Shown piece after piece: positions 55,348 to 64,000 of a DNA stretch of 64,000 nucleotides. The translations under genes were made by a program, and so were the position numbers. The stretch's first letter is position 1. Every line of letters starts with the position of its first letter. Below the pieces are notes generated by a model. That model worked only from the letters and a program-made list of their open reading frames with translations, ran no database searches and was not told where the DNA came from. Source of the stretch: an uncultured Serinicoccus sp. (GTDB lineage Bacteria; Actinomycetota; Actinomycetes; Actinomycetales; Dermatophilaceae); contig NZ_CANKYH010000001.1 of assembly GCF_947487915.1 (NCBI RefSeq), positions 248,001 through 312,000 of the forward strand, written 5' to 3'.

Positions 55348-55428
55348 GGGGTCATCGCACGCGAGTGCGACCTGCACATGCCCCCGCGGGGGCGGGCGCC
55401 CCCGCACCAGGCACCTCGAGGAGAGACG

Positions 55429-56682
55429 ATGACCGACCAGCCGCAACCGCTCGCCGCGCCGGAGCCCCAGGCGGACCCCTTGGTGCTCACCGCCCCGTCC
55501 CCGTCCGAGCCGGTCGCCCAGACCGCGGCCCCGCGCATGGCGCCCCAGGTCGACCCGGAGGCGATGCCGGCCCTGGACGCCAAGGTGGCGGCATACCTCG
55601 CGGGCCTGACCGAGACCGAGACCCGGTCGCCGGAGTTCGCGCAGCGCGCCGCGGACGTGCGCACCATGGGCGACGCCGACATCCGCGCCGCCGCCGAGAC
55701 GTCCAACCGCCTGCTCAGGTCCCCCGTCCGGGCCATCCAGCAGGGAGGCGTGTCGAAGGAGTCGAAGGTCGCGCAGACCCTCACCGAGCTGCGGCACACC
55801 GTCGAGGACCTCGACCCGGCGCAGGCGACCGGGGTGAAGAAGTGGTTCGAGCGGCTCCCCTTCTCGGACCGGTTGACCACGTACTTCCAGAAGTACGAGT
55901 CGGCCGAGAAGCACCTCGACGCGATCCTCCACGCCCTGCGCAGCGGCCAGGACGAGCTGGCCAAGGACAACGCGGCGCTCAACCTGGAGAAGCAGCAGCT
56001 GTGGGAGTCGATGGGCCGGCTCAACCAGTACGTCTACATCGCCGAGCAGCTGGACGCCAAGGTCGCGGCGACCATCGCCGAGCTGGACACCAGCGACCCG
56101 GACCGCGCCAAGGCGATGCGCGAGGACGTGCTCTTCTACGTCCGGCAGAAGCACCAGGACCTGCTCACCCAGCTCGCGGTGTCGATCCAGAACTACCTGG
56201 CCATCGACATCGTCATGAAGAACAACATCGAGCTCATCAAGGGCGTCGACCGGGCCTCGACCACCACGGTGTCGGCGCTGCGCACCGCGGTGCTGGTGGC
56301 CCAGGCGCTCAACAACCAGAAGCTCGTGCTGGACCAGATCACGGCGCTCAACCAGACCACGTCCCAGATGATCCAGAGCACCAGCGAGCTGCTGCGGGAC
56401 AACTCGGTGGCGATCCAGGAGCAGGCGGCCTCCTCCACGCTGGGGCTGGAGCAGCTGCAGGCGGCCTTCACCAACATCTACGCCACCATGGACGCGATCG
56501 ACGAGTTCCGGGTCCAGGCCCTGGACGGCATGTCGCAGACCATCGGGGTGCTCGAGGGCGAGGTCGAGAAGTCCCGCACCTACCTCGACCGGGCACGTCG
56601 CACCGACGGCCGGCTGGCCGGCGGTCAGCTGGACCTGGACGGGGGCCGACCGGGCGGGTCGCTGTCGTCGGGACCGCGCTGA
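55429..56682 (+). CDS. TelA-family (toxic anion resistance) protein
   Basis: A 417-residue mostly helical protein of the TelA family ('LFYVRQKHQDLLTQLAVSIQ', 'IDIVMKNNIELIKGVDRAST', 'VAQALNNQKLVLDQITALNQ', 'LEQLQAAFTNIYATMDAIDE'). TelA proteins are linked with tellurite resistance and some with envelope stress; the molecular activity is unknown. An Ala/Pro-rich N-terminal tail (about 1-45) precedes the core. ATG follows GAGGAGAG. It leads a seven-gene string ending in a PknG-like kinase; TelA next to an AAA+ and kinase fits ter-type stress modules. Confidence 0.88.
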   Translation: MTDQPQPLAAPEPQADPLVLTAPSPSEPVAQTAAPRMAPQVDPEAMPALDAKVAAYLAGLTETETRSPEFAQRAADVRTMGDADIRAAAETSNRLLRSPVRAIQQGGVSKESKVAQTLTELRHTVEDLDPAQATGVKKWFERLPFSDRLTTYFQKYESAEKHLDAILHALRSGQDELAKDNAALNLEKQQLWESMGRLNQYVYIAEQLDAKVAATIAELDTSDPDRAKAMREDVLFYVRQKHQDLLTQLAVSIQNYLAIDIVMKNNIELIKGVDRASTTTVSALRTAVLVAQALNNQKLVLDQITALNQTTSQMIQSTSELLRDNSVAIQEQAASSTLGLEQLQAAFTNIYATMDAIDEFRVQALDGMSQTIGVLEGEVEKSRTYLDRARRTDGRLAGGQLDLDGGRPGGSLSSGPR

Positions 56683-56683
56683 G

Positions 56684-57307
56684 GTGGGCTTCTCCGACCT
56701 CCTGGACCGGATGCTGGGGCGCCCGGCGCCCGGCGACGACCGGCTGGAGCTGCCCGCTCCCCCGACCGCCCGGGACGTGCACGAGGCGCTCGGCTCGACC
56801 GAGGAGCTGCTGGGCTCCAGCGCCCTCCCCTCGGTCGTCGTCGCCCGCGGCGCCCGCGTCATCGACACCGTGCGCGACACCCTCCCGCGGCTGGAGAAGC
56901 TGAGCGGCAGCGACCTCGGATACACCGTCGTCGCCACCGCGACCGACTACCTGCCGGAGGCCATCGGGGCCTACCAGCGCCTCCCCCGCCGGTATGCCGA
57001 CACCCGCCCGGTCGACGGCGCCAAGACCTCCCTCATGGTCCTCGTCGACCAGCTCGACCTGCTGGGGCTGACGATGGACCGGGTCTTCGACGCGGTCTAC
57101 CGCCAGGACGCCCAGGAGCTGGTCGCCCAGGGGCGGTTCATCGCCGAGAAGTTCGGCTCCTCGGGCGCCGGCGGCTCGTTGCGCATCACCGAGGAGGAGC
57201 ACGTCCCGGTGCCCGCGCCCGGCGGTCCGGCCGGGGCGGCGGGGAGCACGGACGACGGGGCGGACGGGGTGAGCCCGCTGGCGCCACCGCAGGGAGGGGC
57301 ACGATGA
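56684..57307 (+). CDS. Hypothetical protein of the telA-pknG operon
   Basis: A 207-residue soluble protein, not recognised. A helical core (about 40-160; 'ARGARVIDTVRDTLPRLEKL', 'LVDQLDLLGLTMDRVFDAVY') is followed by a flexible Pro/Gly/Ala tail. It starts at GTG one base after the telA stop and overlaps the AAA+ gene, so it is translationally embedded in the operon and may be a subunit that works with them. Confidence 0.7.
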   Translation: MGFSDLLDRMLGRPAPGDDRLELPAPPTARDVHEALGSTEELLGSSALPSVVVARGARVIDTVRDTLPRLEKLSGSDLGYTVVATATDYLPEAIGAYQRLPRRYADTRPVDGAKTSLMVLVDQLDLLGLTMDRVFDAVYRQDAQELVAQGRFIAEKFGSSGAGGSLRITEEEHVPVPAPGGPAGAAGSTDDGADGVSPLAPPQGGAR

Positions 57308-58965
57308 GCACGGGCACGGTGCGGGACGCGGTCGACCTGCTCGCCCGGGTGGGCGCGGAGGCCGGGCTGGACGAGCGCGCGGCGCGCGCCGAGGGCCAGG
57401 TCATCGCCGCCGCGGTGCTGGAGCAGCCCGGGCCGAGCAGCGCGCACACGCTGTGGGCCGGCGCCTTCGACCGGCCGGCGAGCGACTTCTTCGGCGCGGT
57501 GCCCCGGGGCCGCAGGTATGCCTCGATCCCCACCCCGCTGCTCTCGACGCTCGTCGCCGAGCGCAGCCCGCGCGCGCCGGGGTATGCCCGGGCGCTCGCC
57601 GACGTCGCCACGGCGGCCTGCACCCTGCCCGGGGCGGGGCAGCTCAGCATCGGCAAGGCGACCTCGGTGGGGCGCACCCAGCTGGCGGCCGCCGGCGTGG
57701 CGCCGGCCCATGGGGCGGGGACGGCGACCGAGGGGCTCACCCCACCGGGTGCCGGACCGACGACCCCCGGGGCCGACGCGGGCGCGCTCGACCCGGGTCA
57801 GCTGCATACCTGGTCCAGCGAGCTGTTGCGGCGGGCGCAGGAGCAGTCCGCGCGGCTGGGCGAGCTTTTGGGCCAACCATCTGCGACGCCCGGTGGGGAG
57901 AATGGGCAACCATCTGCGACGCCCGGTGGGGAGAATGGGCAACCATCTGCGACGCCCGGTGGGGAGAGTGGGCCGGAGGTCGGCTCGCCGCCGGAGGAGC
58001 CGGAGGCCGAGGCCGAGCCGGAGCGCTCGGTCGAGGAGCTGCTCGCCGAGCTGGACGAGCTCATCGGGCTGGAGCGGGTCAAGGCCGAGATCCACCGGCA
58101 GGTCGCGGTGCTCAAGATGGACGCGCGACGGCAGGAGGCCGGGCTCAAGGTCGCCACGCTGACGCGGCACCTGGTCTTCGTCGGCAACCCGGGCACCGGG
58201 AAGACGACCGTGGCCCGACTGGTCGGGGGCATCTACCGTGCGCTGGGCCTGCTGAGCAAGGGCCAGCTCGTGGAGGTGGACCGCAGCGAGCTGGTAGCCG
58301 GGTACCTCGGCCAGACCGCCGCCAAGACGGCGGAGGTGGTGGGCAGCGCCCACGGCGGGGTCATCTTCATCGACGAGGCCTACAGCCTGGGCGGGGACCA
58401 GTACGGCAAGGAGGCCATCGACACCCTCGTCAAGGAGATGGAGGACCACCGCGACGACCTCGTGGTCATCGTCGCGGGCTATCCCGACCCGATGGCCGAC
58501 TTCATCGCGACCAACCCGGGCCTGGAGAGCCGCTTCCGCACCATCATCGACTTCGCCGACTACACCGACGACGAGCTCGCCGCCATCCTGCAGCACCTCG
58601 CCGCGCAGATGGACTACGACCTGAGCGGGCCGGCGCTCACCCGGTTCTCCGAGATCCTGGCGGCCACGCCGCGAGGACCGAGCTTCGGCAACGGCCGGTT
58701 CGCACGCAACCTGCTGGAGGCCGCGATCGGCCGGCACGCCTGGCGGCTGCGCGACGTCGAGGGGACCTCGGTCGAGGATCTGCGCACGCTCCAGCAGGAG
58801 GACTTCGAGGACCGGGACGCCGTCGACCTCTCCGTCGCGGACACCGGGCCGGAGGAGGACGGGCCGGGTTCCGCGCCCCCCGACGGGGCTCAGGAAGATG
58901 CCGACCACGACGGTGCTGACGCCGACCGCCCGGGCCCGCCCACCGACGACGAGGGCCGCGCGTGA
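57304..58965 (+). CDS. CbbX-like AAA+ ATPase with repeat linker
   Basis: A 553-residue protein. An N-terminal helical domain (about 1-170) and a linker lead to an AAA+ domain of the CbbX type: 'LIGLERVKAEIHRQVAVLKM' (about 250-270), Walker A NPGTGKTT (Lys300), Walker B 'GGVIFIDEAYSLGGDQYGKE', 'NPGLESRFRTIIDFADYTDD' and a sensor-2 region. CbbX remodels Rubisco elsewhere, but no Rubisco is here; related ATPases occur in type VII secretion and other modules. The linker (about 190-222) is three copies of an 11-residue unit GQPSATPGGEN encoded by a 33-bp tandem repeat. ATG overlaps the previous stop. Confidence 0.87.
   Translation: MSTGTVRDAVDLLARVGAEAGLDERAARAEGQVIAAAVLEQPGPSSAHTLWAGAFDRPASDFFGAVPRGRRYASIPTPLLSTLVAERSPRAPGYARALADVATAACTLPGAGQLSIGKATSVGRTQLAAAGVAPAHGAGTATEGLTPPGAGPTTPGADAGALDPGQLHTWSSELLRRAQEQSARLGELLGQPSATPGGENGQPSATPGGENGQPSATPGGESGPEVGSPPEEPEAEAEPERSVEELLAELDELIGLERVKAEIHRQVAVLKMDARRQEAGLKVATLTRHLVFVGNPGTGKTTVARLVGGIYRALGLLSKGQLVEVDRSELVAGYLGQTAAKTAEVVGSAHGGVIFIDEAYSLGGDQYGKEAIDTLVKEMEDHRDDLVVIVAGYPDPMADFIATNPGLESRFRTIIDFADYTDDELAAILQHLAAQMDYDLSGPALTRFSEILAATPRGPSFGNGRFARNLLEAAIGRHAWRLRDVEGTSVEDLRTLQQEDFEDRDAVDLSVADTGPEEDGPGSAPPDGAQEDADHDGADADRPGPPTDDEGRA
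57871..57969 (+). repeat. 33-bp tandem repeat in the AAA+ gene
   Basis: Three near-identical 33-base units start at 57871, 57904 and 57937. The unit is in frame and encodes 11 residues. It is less GC-rich and has different codon choice (for example CCA, TCT, AAT) than flanking sequence, suggesting a recently expanded or introduced repeat. Confidence 0.9.
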
Positions 58966-60179
58966 GCACCCCGCAGGGCGGGTCGGCGGCGTCCGCCCGC
59001 CCGGCCCCGACCGCGAACCCCACGGCCACCACGACGACGACGGCTCCGTCGACGGGGAGCGCGCAGACCCCCTCGCCGACGCAGCCGCCGAGCGGGCAGC
59101 CCGCCGGGCGCTCCCTGACCGCGCGGCAGCAGCGGCGGCGGGACGAGACGTCCAGCACCCCCCGGCTCCTGCGGCTGGCCCGGGCCGGGGCGGCCGCGGC
59201 CGCGCTGCTCACCGGGGTGGTCGCCACCGGGACCTTCTCGACCGACGGGCTCAACGCCACGCCCAACGTCGTCGCCGACCAGTGGGCCGCCGCCGAGCAG
59301 GCGAGGGTCGACATACCCCGCGCCGACCTGCTGGCCGCCCAGCGGGTCACCGACCCCGCCGCCGCGGACCAGGACGGTCTGGAGGCCTACGACGAGGTGC
59401 TGCGGGCGGCAGCCACCGACCTGAGCCGCATGGGCGACGACGCCGGGGCGGCGGCCGGAGACTGGAGCGCCTTCGTCACCGGGGTGGAGCGGGCCTCGGC
59501 GCAGGAGTCCACCGAGACGTACGCCTCCGCCTCCGCCTCGGCGGCGGCCGCGACCGAGGAGGTCGCCGAGGTGGCGGACGCCCGCGCCGACGCCCTGCTC
59601 ACCGGGTCACGCTCGGTGCTCACCACGGTGGTGGGCACCCTGGGCGTGGTCGTGCTCGTCGGCATCATGGTGTGGCTGGCGCTGCGCACCCGGCGCATCG
59701 TCAACCTCCCGCTCACGGGTGCCGCCCTCATCACCGCCGGCCTCACCTGGCTCTCGGTGAACCCCGGTGCCCTGCCGCTGGACTACGACCAGTACGTCGA
59801 GGACACCAGCGCCTCCACCACCGCGCTGCAGGAGGTCTACCAGGCCCGCACCGCCCAGGTCGCCGCAGCCGGTGGGGTGGACGTGGACGCGCAGGAGCAG
59901 GTGACCGAGGCCACCGAGGCGCTGGAGGGGCTCGACGACCCCGACCTGGAGCAGGCGTGGTCCGAGGTCGCCTCCGGGGAGGACCCGTCGGCGAGCGCCG
60001 ACGCCTACGCGCAGGTCGAGAGCGCCCTGGCCGACCGCGTGGGCGACGACCTGGCCCGCGTCGACCCCGGTGTCGGCGCACCGGCGGCCCTCACCGCGGC
60101 CGGCGCGCTGCTCCTGGGCATCGTGGCGGCGGGCCTGGCCTGGACCGGCGTCACCCAGCGGCTGCGGGACTACCGGTGA
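58962..60179 (+). CDS. Hypothetical membrane protein of the telA-pknG operon
   Basis: A 405-residue membrane protein, not recognised. The N-terminus is Thr/Pro/Gln-rich and disordered (about 1-60). Helices occur near 70-92, 217-240, 245-266 and 380-398; between the first and second is an Ala/Asp/Glu-rich extracytoplasmic helical region, and another lies between the third and fourth. The layout (helical exported domains between paired helices) is similar to the next gene. Its GTG start overlaps the AAA+ gene stop. Confidence 0.7.
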   Translation: MSTPQGGSAASARPAPTANPTATTTTTAPSTGSAQTPSPTQPPSGQPAGRSLTARQQRRRDETSSTPRLLRLARAGAAAAALLTGVVATGTFSTDGLNATPNVVADQWAAAEQARVDIPRADLLAAQRVTDPAAADQDGLEAYDEVLRAAATDLSRMGDDAGAAAGDWSAFVTGVERASAQESTETYASASASAAAATEEVAEVADARADALLTGSRSVLTTVVGTLGVVVLVGIMVWLALRTRRIVNLPLTGAALITAGLTWLSVNPGALPLDYDQYVEDTSASTTALQEVYQARTAQVAAAGGVDVDAQEQVTEATEALEGLDDPDLEQAWSEVASGEDPSASADAYAQVESALADRVGDDLARVDPGVGAPAALTAAGALLLGIVAAGLAWTGVTQRLRDYR

Positions 60180-61639
60180 ACGAGGACCGCAGGCGGGGCG
60201 GTGAGCCCGAGCTCCCGCCGATGACCATCATCGGGGAGGACCTCCCCGACGTCGAGGACACCACGGTCGAGGAGCTGCGGGCCCAGCAGGAGCAGCTGGA
60301 GCAGGCCCGGCGCGACCTGGCCGAGCGTGCCCGGGAGGAGCGTGAGCGCGCCGAGCAGCAGCTGGCCGCCGAGCGCCGCCGGGCCGAGCGCGAGCTGGCC
60401 CGCCGGCAGCGCGAGATCGACGACGCCGAGCGGCGTCTGCTGCGGACCGAGCGGCGCCTGCGCCAGGAGGCGGCGAGCTCCGGCCGGGGCGTGGACCTGC
60501 CCCCGAGGCCCCGCCGCCGAGCCGCCCGCCGCTCCGACAGCGAGCTGCTGGACGCGGCCCGGGCGGAGCTGGACACCCGGGTCCCGCGGCTGGGGTTCGC
60601 CGCCGCCCTGGCGCTGGGCGCCGGGCTCCTGCTGGCGCTGGGCAGCACGCTCTCCGCCGACCGGGTCGAGCAGGAGCAGACGCAGACGTTCACGGTCCTC
60701 GAGACCGCGCAGGCCGACCTGCGCGACGCCGTGTCGTCCCTCGACACCGAGCTGGTGCGCTACGCGACCGGCGACCCCGTGCCGCTGGACGACGCCGGAC
60801 AGCTGGCCAGCGTGACGGCTGCCCTGGAGGTCCTGGGCCGGGAAGGGATCGACCCCTACGCCGCCGAGCGTCTGGCCGAGGCCGGGCCGGAGCTGTCCGG
60901 CGACGCCGTGAGCCCGGTCCGCGCGGCCACCTCCTGGCAGGACACGCGGCAGGACATGGCGTATGCCGTCTCGCCCTGGGAGGTCGAGGACGAGGTGGAG
61001 GAGCTGGCGCCCGGGTCGGCGCTCGGCACCCTCCTGCTGTGGGCGGGTGCCCTGGTCCTCGTGGTCGCGGCGGTCGTGCTGCTGCGGGCGGGGGCCCGGG
61101 TCGCGAGCGCCTTCTTCGTGCTGGCGGCCCTGGCGACGTCGCTGCTCGTCGTCCAGGACGCCCAGCCGGGGTGGCGCAGGGCGGTGGTGGCCCACGAGGA
61201 GGCCGCCGACCGGCCGGCTGACCTGCAGAGCGTCGTCGAGGACGACCTGGAGATCCTGGTGGGGCTGCGCACGTTGGCGCCGTGGGAGACCGAGGACGAC
61301 GACTACGGCTACTGGACCACCGAGTACCGCCTCGAGGAGAGCGGCGCCGACCCGGACGGCACCGTGGCGCAGGCCCGCGCCGACCTGGGCCGGGCCCTCA
61401 CCGAGGACGGCAGCCAGCAGCAGCAGCGCACGGCCGCCCTCGACCTCGTGGCGGCGGCCGACGAGGCCCGGGAGCCCCTGGAGGCCGACCTGGTCACGGC
61501 CCGCGAGACCGTGGTGGTCGAGGCGACCACCGGGCCCTCCGCCGGGCTGCTGGGTGCCGGGCTGGGGCTGGCCGTGCTGCTGCCCTTCGCCGGCCTCGGG
61601 GCGGAGTCGCTGACCCGACGCCGGAAGGAGACCCCGTGA
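60176..61639 (+). CDS. Coiled-coil membrane protein of the telA-pknG operon
   Basis: A 487-residue protein. The N-terminal 110 residues are a long charged coiled coil ('QQEQLEQARRDLAERAREER'), rich in Glu and Arg. A helix at about 142-162, a helical exported region, two adjacent helices (about 285-330) and a last helix near 460-478 follow. Four helices and exported Asp/Glu-rich domains resemble the previous gene, so the pair may be partners. GTG start overlaps the previous stop. Confidence 0.72.
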   Translation: MNEDRRRGGEPELPPMTIIGEDLPDVEDTTVEELRAQQEQLEQARRDLAERAREERERAEQQLAAERRRAERELARRQREIDDAERRLLRTERRLRQEAASSGRGVDLPPRPRRRAARRSDSELLDAARAELDTRVPRLGFAAALALGAGLLLALGSTLSADRVEQEQTQTFTVLETAQADLRDAVSSLDTELVRYATGDPVPLDDAGQLASVTAALEVLGREGIDPYAAERLAEAGPELSGDAVSPVRAATSWQDTRQDMAYAVSPWEVEDEVEELAPGSALGTLLLWAGALVLVVAAVVLLRAGARVASAFFVLAALATSLLVVQDAQPGWRRAVVAHEEAADRPADLQSVVEDDLEILVGLRTLAPWETEDDDYGYWTTEYRLEESGADPDGTVAQARADLGRALTEDGSQQQQRTAALDLVAAADEAREPLEADLVTARETVVVEATTGPSAGLLGAGLGLAVLLPFAGLGAESLTRRRKETP

Positions 61640-62772
61640 GCCCCACCCACGTCACCGCGCCCGCCGCACCGGGCAGCATCGGGGCGGACGTCCCGGACAC
61701 CGAGCTGCTGGCCTACCTCGACGCCATGCTGCGGTGGAAGGACCGTCGACGCAGCGAGCTGGCCGCCCTCGACGAGGCGGCGCTGGCCGTGGCCGATGCG
61801 CACGAACGGGCCGCGGTCACCCCCGACGTGACCCTCTCGATGACCCTCTGGCAGGCCGTGGCGGACCGGCTGGCGCTCATCCAGGCCACCTGGGACAGCG
61901 GCCGGGTGGGCGAGCGGGAGCGACGTCGGATCACCACCCTCGTCTGGGGCAGCCTCGAGCAGCCGGGCACCCGCGGAACGCAGTCGCTGGCGGTCTCGCT
62001 CCCCGAGGCCTGTCGGCTGTCGGACTCCCTGGCCTCCTCGCTGCGCTCCCGGCTACGCCTCGACGGGGCCGACCCCGACCTGCCCGGCCGGTTGCGCGCG
62101 CTGCGCCAGCAGGTCGAGCGCATCGCCGACCAGGTCGCGCTCATCCCGGACGCCCGCTCCGGCTCGGCCGCCGGGGCGCACCGCGAGCTCGACCAGCGGC
62201 TCACCGACATCACCGACCGGGCCGCCCGCGGCGCGGACGTCGGCGGGCTGCTGGGCCCGCTGGAGTCCCAGGCCGCCACGGTCGAGCGGGACCTCATCGT
62301 CGCCGCCTCCGCGCGGGCGCACGCCAAGGCCGACCACGCCCAGGCCACCCGCGAGGTGGCCGAGCTCTCCGCCCGCGGCGAGGCGGTCCGCGCGCTGGCG
62401 CACCGGGCCCGCGCCACGGTCACCCCGGCGCCCCGGCTCGGCGTCCCCGACGTCGCGGCGCTGGGCCCGGTGCCCGGCGACCCCGCCGAGCTGACGGCAT
62501 ACCGGGAGCGGCTGGAGCGGGTCGAGCGCGCCCTCACCGTCGCCCAGGGCGAGTATGCCGCCGCGCTGGCCCGGCTGGAGGACCTCACCGAGCGCGCGGC
62601 CCGGGTCCGGCGGCAGCTGGCGCAGGCCCCGGGCGAGCCCGAGCCGGCCATCGAGGCCCTGGCCGACCAGACCGACGCCCTGCTGGCGACCCGGCCGACC
62701 GACCTCACCCGGTTGCAGGCCCTCGTGCAGGCCCAGGAGAGCTTCGCCACCGCGATGGGAGGACGACCGTGA
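61636..62772 (+). CDS. Coiled-coil cytoplasmic protein of the telA-pknG operon
   Basis: A 378-residue soluble protein of mainly helical, Ala/Arg/Glu-rich sequence, unrecognised. The middle and C-terminal parts ('RLRALRQQVERIADQVALIP', 'AYRERLERVERALTVAQGEY', 'LARLEDLTERAARVRRQLAQ') are typical of long coiled coils. It starts at GTG overlapping the previous gene and ends overlapping pknG, so it is likely made in fixed ratio with them. Scaffold role is inference. Confidence 0.72.
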   Translation: MSPTHVTAPAAPGSIGADVPDTELLAYLDAMLRWKDRRRSELAALDEAALAVADAHERAAVTPDVTLSMTLWQAVADRLALIQATWDSGRVGERERRRITTLVWGSLEQPGTRGTQSLAVSLPEACRLSDSLASSLRSRLRLDGADPDLPGRLRALRQQVERIADQVALIPDARSGSAAGAHRELDQRLTDITDRAARGADVGGLLGPLESQAATVERDLIVAASARAHAKADHAQATREVAELSARGEAVRALAHRARATVTPAPRLGVPDVAALGPVPGDPAELTAYRERLERVERALTVAQGEYAAALARLEDLTERAARVRRQLAQAPGEPEPAIEALADQTDALLATRPTDLTRLQALVQAQESFATAMGGRP

Positions 62773-64000
62773 CCGCGTGCCAGGAGCCGGGGTGCACCGG
62801 CCGCTACGAGGACGGCTGGTGCAACGTGTGCGGTGCGCCCGAGCCGCGCCAGGCGCCGATCGAGGCGACCCCGGTGCGGCCGGACCCGGTCCCGGTCGCG
62901 GGCACCACCTCCCCCGCCGCCACCGGGGACCACGAAGCCTCCGGGGTCTCCGGGGCCTCCGCGGCGGCGGACCCCGCGCAGCAGTCGGTGCAGGTGGTCG
63001 CCACGCCGGCGCCGGGACAGACGCAGCGGGCCGTGAGCGCGGCCCGGGTGCGGCGCCGGCGCGCCGGGGCGGCCGGTCGCCGCTCCCGCCTGGGTCTCGG
63101 GCTCACGGACGTGCCGGACGTGCCGGTGACCGACCCGACCGAGAAGCTCATGGTCGACCCGCGCGTCCCCGAGGACCGGCGCGTCTGCCCCGTCTGCGGC
63201 GCCGACGTCGGCCGTGCCGCGGGGCAGGCGGAGGGGCGCCAGCAGGGCTTCTGCCCGCAGTGCCGCGCCCCCTACTCCTTCACCCCCAAGCTGGATCCGG
63301 GCGAGCTGGTGGCGGGGCAGTACGAGAACGTCGGTGCCCTCGCCCACGGCGGCATGGGGTGGATCTACCTGGGGCGCGACAAGAACGTCTCGGACCGGTT
63401 CGTCGTGCTCAAGGGGCTGCTCAACACCGGTGACGAGGACGCCCTGGACGCCGCCGTCGCCGAGCAGCAGTTCCTGGCCCAGGTGAAGCATCCGCTCATC
63501 GTCGAGATCTACAACACCGTCCAGCACGACGAGGACGCCTACACCGTCATGGAGCACGTCGGCGGCCGCTCGCTCAAGCAGCTGCTGCAGGACCGGATGG
63601 CGGAGGCGGGCCGCTACGCGCCCTTCCCCGTCGACCAGGCCCTGGCCTACGTCATCGAGGCGCTGCCGGCCTTCACCCACCTGCACGAGCTCGGGCTGCT
63701 CTACTGCGACTTCAAGCCGGACAACCTCATCCACGAGGGCGACGGCATCAAGCTCATCGACCTGGGTGGGGTGCGCCGGCAGGACGACCTGGACTCCCCC
63801 ATCTACGGCACGATCGGCTACCAGGCTCCCGAGGTGGCCGAGGTCGGTCCCTCGGTCGCCTCCGACATCTACACCATCGGCCGCACCCTGTGCGTGCTGA
63901 CCTTCGAGTTCCGCGGCTACCAGAGCGAGTACGTCGACTCCCTGCCCCCGCTGTCCCAGGTCCCGGCCTTCACCGAGCACGACGCCTTCTACCGCGTCGT
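62769..64000 (+). CDS. PknG-like serine/threonine protein kinase (3' end cut by window)
   Basis: The first 410 residues are present. An N-terminal zinc-ribbon (Cys4, Cys9, Cys18, Cys21), a low-complexity linker, and a rubredoxin-like motif with two C-x2-C pairs at about 140-165 ('RVCPVCGADVG' and 'GFCPQCRAPYSF') precede the kinase domain. The kinase has 'ALAHGGMGWIYLGRD', the ATP-lysine 'VVLKGLLN', the catalytic loop 'CDFKPDNLI' and 'LIDLGGVRR' in place of DFG. PknG kinases of actinobacteria control glutamate metabolism through GarA-like proteins; neighbouring genes here differ from mycobacterial glnX-glnH. GTG overlaps the previous stop. Confidence 0.9.
   Translation, partial: MTACQEPGCTGRYEDGWCNVCGAPEPRQAPIEATPVRPDPVPVAGTTSPAATGDHEASGVSGASAAADPAQQSVQVVATPAPGQTQRAVSAARVRRRRAGAAGRRSRLGLGLTDVPDVPVTDPTEKLMVDPRVPEDRRVCPVCGADVGRAAGQAEGRQQGFCPQCRAPYSFTPKLDPGELVAGQYENVGALAHGGMGWIYLGRDKNVSDRFVVLKGLLNTGDEDALDAAVAEQQFLAQVKHPLIVEIYNTVQHDEDAYTVMEHVGGRSLKQLLQDRMAEAGRYAPFPVDQALAYVIEALPAFTHLHELGLLYCDFKPDNLIHEGDGIKLIDLGGVRRQDDLDSPIYGTIGYQAPEVAEVGPSVASDIYTIGRTLCVLTFEFRGYQSEYVDSLPPLSQVPAFTEHDAFYRV

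Noticed and set aside
57871..57969. 33-bp repeats considered as a CRISPR array
   Set aside because: The units are directly adjacent without spacers and lie in frame inside a coding region; no cas genes are present.

Overview
The window is chromosomal DNA from a very GC-rich Gram-positive actinobacterium, most likely of the order Micrococcales. An Intrasporangiaceae/Ornithinimicrobium-like lineage is a guess, not something the sequence proves. The reasons are the mraZ-to-divIVA division and cell-wall (dcw) cluster with SepF and DivIVA, a HrdB/SigA-like sigma factor with a Lys/Thr-rich N-terminus, DUF4192 and DUF58/transglutaminase genes, and a PknG-type kinase. Neighbouring genes are often coupled by ATGA or GTGA overlaps.

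Layout. (1) 1-6018, minus strand: start of an RluA-type pseudouridine synthase, lspA, a TraR/DksA zinc-finger protein, divIVA, yggT, sepF, yggS, pgeF and a second DivIVA-like gene. (2) 6045-13210, minus strand: a Tad/Flp pilus locus (flp, then tadE, tadG-like, cpaB, tadZ, tadA, tadB, tadC) placed between ftsZ and pgeF, which are usually neighbours. (3) 13552-27888, minus strand: ftsZ, ftsQ, murC, murG, ftsW, murD, mraY, murF, ftsI, ftsL, rsmH, mraZ. murE, normally between ftsI and murF, is missing. (4) 28263-34320, plus strand: moxR, DUF58 and transglutaminase operon, then zwf. (5) 34390-42702: sigA, a universal stress protein, DUF4192 and EcsC genes on minus, a small membrane protein (plus), a PAC2 protein (minus), and an S9 peptidase (plus). 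(6) 42743-50497, minus: coaE, a PCD-glyoxalase fusion, hrpA, a short unknown and DUF445. (7) 50714-54896: a class-V PLP enzyme converging on a DsrE-like / TusE-like / sulfide:quinone oxidoreductase operon. (8) 55005-64000, plus: a DUF1905 gene, then a tightly packed operon of telA, an unknown, a CbbX-like AAA+ ATPase, two membrane proteins, a coiled-coil protein and a PknG-like kinase cut by the window end.

How the genes work together. The dcw block makes lipid II from UDP-MurNAc precursors (MurC, D, F, MraY, MurG) and builds the septum (FtsZ, SepF, FtsQ, FtsL, FtsW, FtsI). MraZ probably autoregulates through three 10-bp-spaced GTGGRG repeats in front of its gene. The Tad genes encode an adhesive pilus machine whose last gene runs into a second DivIVA gene and the ftsZ-distal division genes with gaps of about 30 bases, so they may be cotranscribed. 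Regions 7 and 8 are the least described: a putative sulfane-sulfur relay, and a kinase/AAA+/TelA module.

No tRNA, rRNA, CRISPR array, transposase or phage gene was recognised. All counts and positions of short motifs were made by eye.
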